Source: an uncultured Porphyromonadaceae bacterium (GTDB taxonomy: Bacteria > Bacteroidota > Bacteroidia > Bacteroidales > Muribaculaceae). From it: DNA of 7,009 nucleotides. Made by a program: the position numbers and the translations under genes. The stretch covers positions 1-7,009 of the forward strand of contig URSD01000065.1 of assembly GCA_900550395.1 (NCBI GenBank), given 5' to 3'. The notes beneath the pieces are model-generated. The model was not told the DNA's origin, did no database searches, and worked only from the letters and a program-made list of their open reading frames with translations. Below are positions 1 through 5,371 of the stretch, one piece after another (position 1 is the stretch's first letter; each line of letters opens with the position of its first letter).

Positions 1-11
1 AATTTTTGCGG

Positions 12-85
12 GCATACCCCGGGTACGGCGCTGCGCGCCTTAACCCGGGGCTATCCGGATTTTACCCGCCATGCGGCGGGTATGC
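12..85. repeat. Compact palindromic element (REP/MITE-like), putative
   Basis: Several perfect inverted repeats are packed in about 75 bp. GCATACCC (12-19) pairs with GGGTATGC (78-85) as an outer stem. CCCCGGGT (17-24) pairs with ACCCGGGG (43-50), and inside it GGCGC (27-31) pairs with GCGCC (35-39). ACCCGCC (64-70) pairs with GGCGGGT (75-81) around an ATGC loop. The outer stem overlaps two of the inner ones, so the element can fold either as one long structure or as two hairpins. Such GC-rich nested palindromes between genes are typical of REP-like or small non-autonomous mobile elements, but only one full copy is in the window, so family membership is inference. No T-tract fits a simple intrinsic terminator. 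The left boundary may lie outside the window. Confidence 0.5.
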
Positions 86-172
86 GTTTTATACGCTGCT
101 AACTGATGGGGTATTGTTATTTTAACCGCATTACACGACCCGTGCGTCCACCCGCTATCACATTGATTCAAC

Positions 173-199
173 GCGGATTATTCCGCCGGATGGCGGGTA
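173..199. repeat. Hairpin downstream of the lipoprotein gene, related to the 64-81 palindrome
   Basis: CCGCC (183-187) pairs with GGCGG (192-196) around GGAT. An overlapping alternative pairs GCGGA (173-177) with TCCGC (182-186). Read on the minus strand, 199-184 gives TACCCGCCATCCGGCG, almost the same as the plus-strand hairpin that begins at 63 (TACCCGCCATGCGGCG). The two hairpins are therefore near-identical inverted copies bracketing this gene-free stretch. It lies 4 nt past the stop of the minus-strand gene ending at 201 and could help to end or stabilise that transcript, but there is no T-tract. The DNA between the hairpins (about 87-172) shows nothing I can support beyond a 4-bp mini-hairpin at 134-144. 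Confidence 0.45.
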
Positions 200-200
200 A

Positions 201-491
201 TCAATTCAGGCCGATGATGGCCTTCTGATCCTCGGCGGGCAGCTTGCCCATCTCGGAGAGCACCGTAAAGGCAAACTCGGCCGCTTCCTTAGTACCCTTT
301 TCCTTGTAATAGTTCATGTACTCCTCGGTGAGTGCCTTCGCAGCATCCTCATCGCCGCCCTTCTGTGCCTTCACGCACTCTTCCACAAGGTAACGGGCAT
401 CGGCATCCATGTCGCCCGTGGGGCTCTTGGTACCGCATGCTGCCAGCGAGATGGCAAGAGCCACGGCAGCGGTAAGCAGAATCTTCTTCAT
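201..491 (-). CDS. Small putative lipoprotein, function unknown
   Basis: Encodes 96 residues. The N-terminus is a lipoprotein signal: MKK, a hydrophobic stretch (residues 4-15) and the lipobox L16-A-A-C19, so signal peptidase II should cleave before Cys19 and the Cys would be lipidated. The mature part (about 78 residues) is strongly charged (Asp/Glu/Lys), lacks further Cys, and its 33-90 region looks helical, with many Ala/Glu/Lys residues and a tyrosine pair (MNYY). No acidic/Gln surface-export signal directly follows the Cys, so an inner-leaflet outer-membrane or periplasmic location is as likely as the surface. I do not recognise a family. It is monocistronic: a strong terminator lies upstream (560-590) and its own -7 motif at 526-533. 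The ATG at 491 is chosen because it gives the complete signal peptide. Confidence 0.85.
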   Translation of the reverse strand: MKKILLTAAVALAISLAACGTKSPTGDMDADARYLVEECVKAQKGGDEDAAKALTEEYMNYYKEKGTKEAAEFAFTVLSEMGKLPAEDQKAIIGLN

Positions 492-525
492 ATCTGTAAA
501 ATTATTTGTGTTGGAATTTATGGCA

Positions 526-533
526 CAAAATTA
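526..533 (-). promoter_or_regulatory. Bacteroidetes -7 box for the lipoprotein gene
   Basis: On the minus strand the sequence reads TAATTTTG, an exact match to the Bacteroidetes TAnnTTTG -7 motif. Transcription would start near 520, giving a leader of about 30 nt before the ATG at 491. No good TTTG -33 box is seen at the usual spacing of about 20 nt; the closest sequence is a weak TTTCG near 553-557. The assignment rests on the -7 match and on position. Confidence 0.55.
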
Positions 534-559
534 CAAAATTTTCCGTTCCCCCGAAACAC

Positions 560-590
560 AAAACACTCCGCGGACTGCGCGGAGTGTTTT
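560..590 (-). terminator. Intrinsic terminator of the 852-residue protein gene
   Basis: A perfect 13-bp stem: 560-572 (AAAACACTCCGCG) pairs with 578-590, with the 5-nt loop GACTG. It lies 25 nt beyond the stop codon at 616 of the minus-strand gene. The minus-strand right arm ends in TTTT followed by GTGTTT. The arms carry A-tracts and T-tracts on both strands, so it could stop transcription from either direction. It separates this gene from the promoter of the lipoprotein gene. Confidence 0.85.
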
Positions 591-615
591 GCTAACTAAA
601 AGGAATGGTATCGCG

Positions 616-3174
616 TCAGAGCACAACCTTTGAAATCACGGAGCCGCGGCGCATGATATAGATGCCATGCGTGGGATTGGCTACACGTATGCCCTGAAGG
701 TTGTAATATTCAGCCTCCGCATCCTCGTCGGCCTCGACGTCATCGATGCCCGACAGCACAAGAGCCTCAATCCGGAAGTTCTTGAAATACATATTGTAGT
801 GGTTCTGAGGGCTGGTGGCATGGATGCCGAGGGCAAAGAGACGGTTGGCGGCACGGGCTACGCCATAGGGAGTATTCACCTCGGCAGTGAGGGTGGTCCA
901 TGTTTTCGAGGTGAAACCTGTCTTAGACAGCACGGGGATTGTCATTCCCTCGACGGTGCGTTCCTGTCCGAGGAAAATCTCAAAACTCTCGGTGTAATTT
1001 TCAGTCTTGACGTCTACCGACACCTTCACCTTCATGCACTTGGCAAAGTCGACAAAAGGCAGGATCAGCCAGTCGTCGGCATCGGAATTCGGATTGTAGA
1101 CATATTTGAAGCTGCCGTCGGTTGCATATTGCCAGCAGCCCTGAATATTACCATAGTTTTCAACAGAGCCGTCAATATCGATTATTTCGCATTCACCGAA
1201 ATTGGCCTCCGTAGCATCGAATGCAAAAGGCAAGCCGCCCGTAGAGAGTGCCGTAGCGGTAACAGTTTCGCTGACAGCCTCACCGGTGTTCTCGCCGAGA
1301 ACGGCGCGGTAAGCCACGGTGTGTTCGCCGTCGGCGAGAGTCAGAGCGATGTCAACGTCGGCGCCTGCAGCACAGTCGGTCTTGGTTTCAACAACGACGT
1401 CGTCAACGAGGACTTCGAGGTTCATTGCTGTCGTCAGCGCATTGCCCTCGGTGTCGACCGCCGGCATAGTCACCACTGCCGTATAGTTCAGATTCTTGAC
1501 GGTGCTTTCCTTGATAACGGGAACACCCGGAACAACTTCGGGAATTTCAGCGCTCTCAATCTTGATTTCGCTGATTTTCAGCATGTGCTGGTCGGGTTCA
1601 CTGATTGCGTGAAGTCCGAGGCACAATATAGAAGGCACGCCCTCGGCAAGTTCAACCGTTGCGGAGAGAGTTTCATAGCCGTCCGTATGCTTGTAATTCT
1701 CCTGTTTCAGGACGGGAATCGTCATTGCGCTGACGGTTCGTGCAGAACCAAGTTTGACTTCAAGACCCTCGGGATAAGAACCTGTGCTGACAGAAACCGA
1801 TACTTTGACTTTGCGGACGCTTCCGAAGTCAACTTTGGGAAGTATTACCCAGTCGTCGCCGCCATTGGAACTGATACTACTGTATGTGTACACAAATGCG
1901 TCATCCTTATATACCCACTTACCGTTGTCGCCGTACTCGGAGCCGTCATAGTTGGCATCGATTTTTTCGCACATGGCGAAAGTCTCGGCCGAGGCGGTCA
2001 TTGTGAAAGGCAGGTCGAATATCTGTTCCTTAGCCTCAACCTCGGTGCTTGCTATCTCGCTCTTCTGACCGTCGCAAACGGCAATGAAGCCAACGGTGTG
2101 GCTGCCGGCTGTAAGAGTACGCGCGAAAGTAACAGAAGCGCCTGCCGACAGATAATTCTTGGTATCGACAACGGTACCGTCCACGAGGCATTGCAGACTG
2201 ACATACCCCGAAAGTTCATTGCCGTCAGTATCAAGCGAAGGCGCGGTGACTGAAGCGGAGAGGCTGAGGAAGTTGACAGTGCAGCTGTTGATTACAGGCT
2301 TTGCGGGCACGGCTACATGCTCCTTGGCCTCGACATTGTCGGTGGCCGCCGCGCTCTCCGCGCTTCCCTGCACGGCTACGAACGAAATCGTATGGGTGCC
2401 GGCGAGCAGCGTGAGGTTCACATCCACATCGGCGCCGGGCGTGCAGCCGGTTTTAGTGTCGGTGAGAGTACCGTCCACAAGCACGCGCAGATCAAGCGTA
2501 CCGTCGATGGCCTGTCCGTCGGTATCGACAGAGGGCATCGTCACCACGGCCGAATAATCCAGGTCCTTAATCGTCGACGACTTAACAACGGGTGCCGCAG
2601 GTGCAGCGACTGTCACCCCGCCGTCTGCGCTCTCAATTTTAAAATCCTTGAGGTAGATCCAGCCTCTGAAAGCCGGACTTGTGGCATGAAATCCAAGATG
2701 CCATACTGTATTTCCGTCATCAGGCACCGTCACCTCTGCCGACATCTCCGTGAACGAGGATTTCGAAAAATCAGTCAGCGTCATGACATTCTCCGTCATT
2801 CCGGCCGCTGTAGCTTCGTGTCCGAGGCATACGGCAAGGTCTTCCTTGTCGGAATACGTCTCAATCTGAAACGACACCTTGACTTTCTTGCAGTCTCCGA
2901 AGTCGACGGCAGGAAGTATAAGCCAGTCATCGGCCGGGGCAGACATAAGATAAGTGTACTTGAACGCATTTTTGGTTTCACCATAATAAAACCATTTGCC
3001 GCTTACGGCGCCACCGTAACCGGTTTCACCATTCTCGGCAACATCAATAACGGTGCACTGACTGAAAGTCTCCTCCGACGCGGTGAAGGAGAACGGCAGG
3101 GTATAGTCCGCGGCCTTCGATGCGAAAGCGCAGCCCAACGCCGCTGCAAAAAGTAAAATTTTCTTCATAAGCAT
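616..3174 (-). CDS. Multidomain secreted protein, three choice-of-anchor-J-like and three Ig/Fn3-like modules, T9SS-type C-terminus
   Basis: Encodes 852 residues. A Sec signal peptide (MKKILLF..., cleavage probably near A21-A22) precedes a modular chain. Jelly-roll, choice-of-anchor-J-like modules span about 26-183, 388-542 and 648-805. Each begins LPF(S/T/A) and carries a DDW(L/V)ILP.VDF core, a KVKVS strand, an LG(H/L)(H/A)A-type segment and a final K(D/E/N)(F/I)(K/R)IE strand. Ig/Fn3-like modules span about 193-285, 290-384 and 549-643, marked by a (S/T)A.VT.P..DT(D/E)G core and a G.HT(I/V) strand. The end (808-852) holds an acidic linker, YYNLQGIRV and GIYIMRRG...KVVL, as in Bacteroidales T9SS type A-like sorting domains. 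Expected fate: Sec export, then outer-membrane transit and surface attachment or release. Such modules usually mediate carbohydrate or protein binding; no catalytic motif is visible. Start at 3174 or at the second ATG (3168) is equally possible. No -7 box is obvious directly upstream. Substrate unknown. Confidence 0.9.
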   Translation of the reverse strand: MLMKKILLFAAALGCAFASKAADYTLPFSFTASEETFSQCTVIDVAENGETGYGGAVSGKWFYYGETKNAFKYTYLMSAPADDWLILPAVDFGDCKKVKVSFQIETYSDKEDLAVCLGHEATAAGMTENVMTLTDFSKSSFTEMSAEVTVPDDGNTVWHLGFHATSPAFRGWIYLKDFKIESADGGVTVAAPAAPVVKSSTIKDLDYSAVVTMPSVDTDGQAIDGTLDLRVLVDGTLTDTKTGCTPGADVDVNLTLLAGTHTISFVAVQGSAESAAATDNVEAKEHVAVPAKPVINSCTVNFLSLSASVTAPSLDTDGNELSGYVSLQCLVDGTVVDTKNYLSAGASVTFARTLTAGSHTVGFIAVCDGQKSEIASTEVEAKEQIFDLPFTMTASAETFAMCEKIDANYDGSEYGDNGKWVYKDDAFVYTYSSISSNGGDDWVILPKVDFGSVRKVKVSVSVSTGSYPEGLEVKLGSARTVSAMTIPVLKQENYKHTDGYETLSATVELAEGVPSILCLGLHAISEPDQHMLKISEIKIESAEIPEVVPGVPVIKESTVKNLNYTAVVTMPAVDTEGNALTTAMNLEVLVDDVVVETKTDCAAGADVDIALTLADGEHTVAYRAVLGENTGEAVSETVTATALSTGGLPFAFDATEANFGECEIIDIDGSVENYGNIQGCWQYATDGSFKYVYNPNSDADDWLILPFVDFAKCMKVKVSVDVKTENYTESFEIFLGQERTVEGMTIPVLSKTGFTSKTWTTLTAEVNTPYGVARAANRLFALGIHATSPQNHYNMYFKNFRIEALVLSGIDDVEADEDAEAEYYNLQGIRVANPTHGIYIMRRGSVISKVVL
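760..3099 (-). repeat. Internal module duplication within the 852-residue protein
   Basis: The coding region consists of diverged repeats in the order J1 (3099-2626), Ig1 (2598-2320), Ig2 (2307-2023), J2 (2013-1549), Ig3 (1530-1246), J3 (1233-760). By eye Ig1 and Ig3 are the closest Ig pair: both have AVVTMP(S/A)VDT(D/E)G and GADVD(V/I), while Ig2 differs. J2 and J3 share (S/G)RTV..MTIPVL-type segments that J1 lacks. This fits duplication of modules, possibly an Ig-J cassette. The repeats are clear in protein and diverged in DNA, so the event is not very recent. Confidence 0.75.
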
Positions 3175-3198
3175 AATGAGTAATATGGTTTATGGAAA

Positions 3199-3228
3199 AG
3201 CCCGGAAGCCGGAACCGACTTCCGGGCT
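3199..3228 (-). terminator. Probable intrinsic terminator after the 403-residue protein gene
   Basis: A perfect 10-bp stem, AGCCCGGAAG (3199-3208) with CTTCCGGGCT (3219-3228), encloses a 10-nt loop. It begins 16 nt past the stop at 3245. Read on the minus strand, the stem ends in a short T run (CTTTTCC). The T run is modest, so partial read-through into the 852-residue gene, whose start lies 24 nt further on, is possible. Confidence 0.65.
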
Positions 3229-3244
3229 AAATATCTCACTGAAT

Positions 3245-4456
3245 TCAAAGAGCGACCTTGGCGGTAGCCTCGCCGGCCTTGACGATATACACGCCGTGCT
3301 CGAGGGCGATGGGTGCCTCGGCCGGGCCGTCGTAGACGCACTGGCCTGCGATGTTGAACACCTTGGCGGCAACTGCGCCACGAACCACGATCATGCCTCC
3401 GGCTGTGCTTATCTCCACATCGGAGCCGTCCGTCACAACATCGTTGATGCCTGCGAAGTGGCCGACGATATGGCGGGGCGACGCGTAAGCGTAGTTGACG
3501 AAACGAACGGTGGTGAGGTTGCGGTAGTCGTCATAGTCGAGACGCACGGGACGCACCTCGTAGGCATAGACGTAGTCATTGGCGGTGTCGCCGGTGGTGT
3601 CGATGGTGAAGGTATTGCCCTTGACCTCGTGGATGGCTGCGCCGTAGTCCACCTCATCGCCGGGAGCCATGTCCACGGTCACCTTGAAGTCGTCGATCCA
3701 GTAGCTGCTGTAGCCGCTGCCGTAGAACATCACGCGGCTGCGCGACTTGTCTATGGCCTCGATTTCCTCTATCTGGTCGGGGTCGGTATAGTCAGAAACC
3801 TTGGGAAATGCAAGCGCTTCGGCCTTATGGCTCCAGGAGGTGTTCGCCAGGTCGGTGTAGTGCATGTCGCAGCCGTACACGGGCTTGTAGTCGATGTTCT
3901 TGGGATCGAACCAGTTGGTGTTCCATGCCCAGAGAACGAAACCGCCGGTCACGCTCGTGGTCTCGTTGGCGAGATTGGCCTCTACGTTGACCGTCGGGTT
4001 GGTGAGGCCGGTGAGGTCATAGTCGGGCGACACGAGGTACGAGCCGCCGAAGATGTCGGCGTTGTCGCTGCCCGTGAAGTACTGGAAAGTGTCGATGCCG
4101 AGAGCGCCGTTCATGTACATGGGGAACTTGACCCACCAGCCGGGACAGCCGGGAATGAAGTCCCAGATAGCGCCGCGCTCCTCGGGCTTCGTCATGGTGC
4201 CGGTTGACTCTATATCGCTGAAGTCGGTTTCGGCGAGGACGAAAGTCTCGGCAGCGGATGCCTTGTGTTTCTTATAGACGATGACCTGGAAGTGGTCGCA
4301 CGGACCCTCGACGGTTTCATCGAAAGTCCAGTTGATAGTCACGCCGTTGTCGCCTACGGTTTCGCTTGTCACTACAGGATCGGGAAGCCATACCACGGCG
4401 CCGGCACTGAGCATGCCGCCGAGGAGAAAAGAGGAAGCAAGTAGAAGTTTTTTCAT
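3245..4456 (-). CDS. Secreted protein with Fn3-like and jelly-roll regions and T9SS type A-like C-terminus
   Basis: Encodes 403 residues. A signal peptide (MKKLLLASSFLLGG..., cleavage probably near residues 18-20) precedes a short Fn3-like strand region (about 25-65, with VTINWTF). Next is a larger beta-rich region (about 78-262) with SPDYDLTGL, VNVEANL and a closing YWIDDFKVTVDM, resembling choice-of-anchor-J / cleaved-adhesin jelly-roll domains. A second Fn3-like stretch (about 268-325) follows. The C-terminus (about 336-403) starts with AGINDV and contains KVFNIAGQCVYDG, GVYIVKAGE and AKVAL, a good T9SS type A sorting signature. Role: probably a T9SS-exported cell-surface or released protein; ligand unknown and no catalytic residues recognised. 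It shares the GI(D/N)DV C-terminal pattern with the neighbouring 852-residue protein, suggesting related export rather than a common enzymatic job. The ATG at 4456 begins the signal peptide. Confidence 0.88.
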   Translation of the reverse strand: MKKLLLASSFLLGGMLSAGAVVWLPDPVVTSETVGDNGVTINWTFDETVEGPCDHFQVIVYKKHKASAAETFVLAETDFSDIESTGTMTKPEERGAIWDFIPGCPGWWVKFPMYMNGALGIDTFQYFTGSDNADIFGGSYLVSPDYDLTGLTNPTVNVEANLANETTSVTGGFVLWAWNTNWFDPKNIDYKPVYGCDMHYTDLANTSWSHKAEALAFPKVSDYTDPDQIEEIEAIDKSRSRVMFYGSGYSSYWIDDFKVTVDMAPGDEVDYGAAIHEVKGNTFTIDTTGDTANDYVYAYEVRPVRLDYDDYRNLTTVRFVNYAYASPRHIVGHFAGINDVVTDGSDVEISTAGGMIVVRGAVAAKVFNIAGQCVYDGPAEAPIALEHGVYIVKAGEATAKVAL

Positions 4457-4498
4457 TAAAAATGTGAATTAACGATTGGAATCTTTAGTAAAATCGCA

Positions 4499-4506
4499 CA
4501 AATTTA
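4499..4506 (-). promoter_or_regulatory. Bacteroidetes -7 box for the 403-residue protein gene
   Basis: Minus-strand TAAATTTG matches TAnnTTTG exactly. Initiation about 5 nt downstream would give a leader of roughly 35-40 nt before the ATG at 4456. The -33 box is poor: the only nearby minus-strand TTG (4521-4523) is too close at about 14 nt. Confidence 0.55.
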
Positions 4507-4615
4507 CAAAAATAGAGCATCAAGAATGTCGATTTGATGTTAATTTTTACTAAATACATCCTTATATGTTATCTTTCGGCACTTTCATCCAACGCAGGGC
4601 TTGAAACCTCCACAA

Positions 4616-4647
4616 TTTGTGTCGCACGGAAATAATTGTTAATTTTG
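4616..4647 (+). promoter_or_regulatory. Near-consensus Bacteroidetes promoter of the cytidylyltransferase-obg operon
   Basis: TTTG (4616-4619) and TAATTTTG (4640-4647) match the -33 TTTG and -7 TAnnTTTG elements, with 20 nt between them, the usual spacing. The -7 box ends only 6 nt before the ATG at 4654. Initiation a few bases past the box would thus fall at or next to the start codon. This also rules out the upstream in-frame TTG at 4636, which would lie within the promoter. Confidence 0.75.
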
Positions 4648-4653
4648 CACTCT

Positions 4654-5364
4654 ATGACACATCGCCCACTGTACATCATTCCGGCGCGCGGAGGCAGCAA
4701 GGGCATTCCGCACAAGAACATAAAGCCGCTGGCCGGACGGCCCCTCATAGCCTACTCCATCGACGTGGCCCGCGAGCTCTGCCCCGAGCAGAACCGCATA
4801 ATCCTCAGCACCGACGACCCCGAGATTGCCGACACGGCGCGTGGCCTGGGCCTGACGGTGGACTACATGCGCCCCGCCGCCCTCGCCACCGACAGCTCAG
4901 GCAGCCGCGAGGTGATACTCGACGCGATGGACTGGGCCGACGCGCATGGCATCGCCTACGACTGCGTGGTGCTGCTCCAGCCCACCTCGCCGCTGCGCAC
5001 CGCCGACGACGTGCGAGCCGCCCTGGAACTGTACACGCCGCAGATCGACATGGTGGTGAGCGTGGAGCCCGCCGCCTGCAACCCCTACTACAACTGCTTC
5101 GAGACCGACGCCGACGGCTTCCTGCACATCAGCAAGGGCGACGGCCAGCTCACACGCCGCCAGGACGCCCCGCCGGCGTGGACCTACAACGGCGCCGTCT
5201 ACGTCATCAATCCGCAGTCGCTCCGGGCCATGCCCATGGGCAGCTTCGGCCGCCGCGTGCCGTCGCCCATGCCCGCCGAACGCAGCATCGACCTCGACAC
5301 GCCGCGCGACTGGGCCGTGGCCGAAGCCATAATGTCAACACTTGCGCCCGACAGGGCGTTATAA
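4654..5364 (+). CDS. N-acylneuraminate-family cytidylyltransferase (CMP-nonulosonate synthetase; PtmB/LegF/NeuA-like)
   Basis: Encodes 236 residues, the usual length for bacterial single-domain enzymes of this family. They transfer CMP from CTP to a nonulosonic acid (Neu5Ac, legionaminic, pseudaminic or KDN type) in the cytoplasm, releasing pyrophosphate. Visible motifs: the nucleotide-binding start IIPARGGSKGIPHKNI (8-23), PLIAYSI (30-36), STDDPEIAD (52-60), the RP..LATD segment (73-80), LLQPTSPLR (107-115), the YNGAVYV segment (178-184) and the C-terminal SIDLDTPRDW...AE (211-224), with aspartates typical of metal and substrate binding. KdsB (CMP-Kdo synthetase) has a different N-terminal signature, so this is unlikely to be Kdo activation. 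Substrate cannot be told from sequence; the adjacent PtmE-like gene favours legionaminic acid type. First gene of a three-gene operon, 7 nt before the next ORF. Start chosen at ATG 4654, immediately after the promoter. Confidence 0.9.
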   Translation: MTHRPLYIIPARGGSKGIPHKNIKPLAGRPLIAYSIDVARELCPEQNRIILSTDDPEIADTARGLGLTVDYMRPAALATDSSGSREVILDAMDWADAHGIAYDCVVLLQPTSPLRTADDVRAALELYTPQIDMVVSVEPAACNPYYNCFETDADGFLHISKGDGQLTRRQDAPPAWTYNGAVYVINPQSLRAMPMGSFGRRVPSPMPAERSIDLDTPRDWAVAEAIMSTLAPDRAL

Positions 5365-5371
5365 TAGAAGT

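Noticed and set aside
12..85. CRISPR array or tRNA in the left palindromic region
   Set aside because: There are no regularly spaced direct repeats with spacers, and no cloverleaf with anticodon and T-loop motifs; only nested inverted repeats.
667..2253. Long plus-strand open frame antisense to the 852-residue gene
   Set aside because: It is a shadow of the real minus-strand gene: low-complexity translation without recognisable domains, and no signal or promoter.
3103..3174. Possible lipobox (ALGC) in the signal peptide of the 852-residue protein
   Set aside because: The order does not fit the usual L-A/S-G/A-C pattern, and a better signal peptidase I site (ASKA/AD) follows; the C-terminus fits T9SS export.
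3176..4207. 343-codon plus-strand open frame opposite the 403-residue gene
   Set aside because: Translation is rich in Gly/Val/His/Ala with no family resemblance, while the opposite strand has a signal peptide and a T9SS C-terminus.
4508..4615. Riboswitch or small RNA in the divergent intergenic region
   Set aside because: The stretch is AT-rich with no convincing stem-loops; with the operon start so close to its ATG there is no leader to hold a riboswitch on the plus strand.
4636..4653. In-frame TTG start upstream of the cytidylyltransferase ATG
   Set aside because: It lies just before and across the -7 promoter box, so it would not be in the transcript; the family N-terminus begins naturally at the ATG at 4654.
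5342..5371. In-frame TTG start for the nucleotidyltransferase, overlapping the preceding gene
   Set aside because: The extra ten residues (RPTGRYNRS-type) do not resemble the CBS N-terminus, and the ATG at 5372 leaves a normal 7-nt gap.
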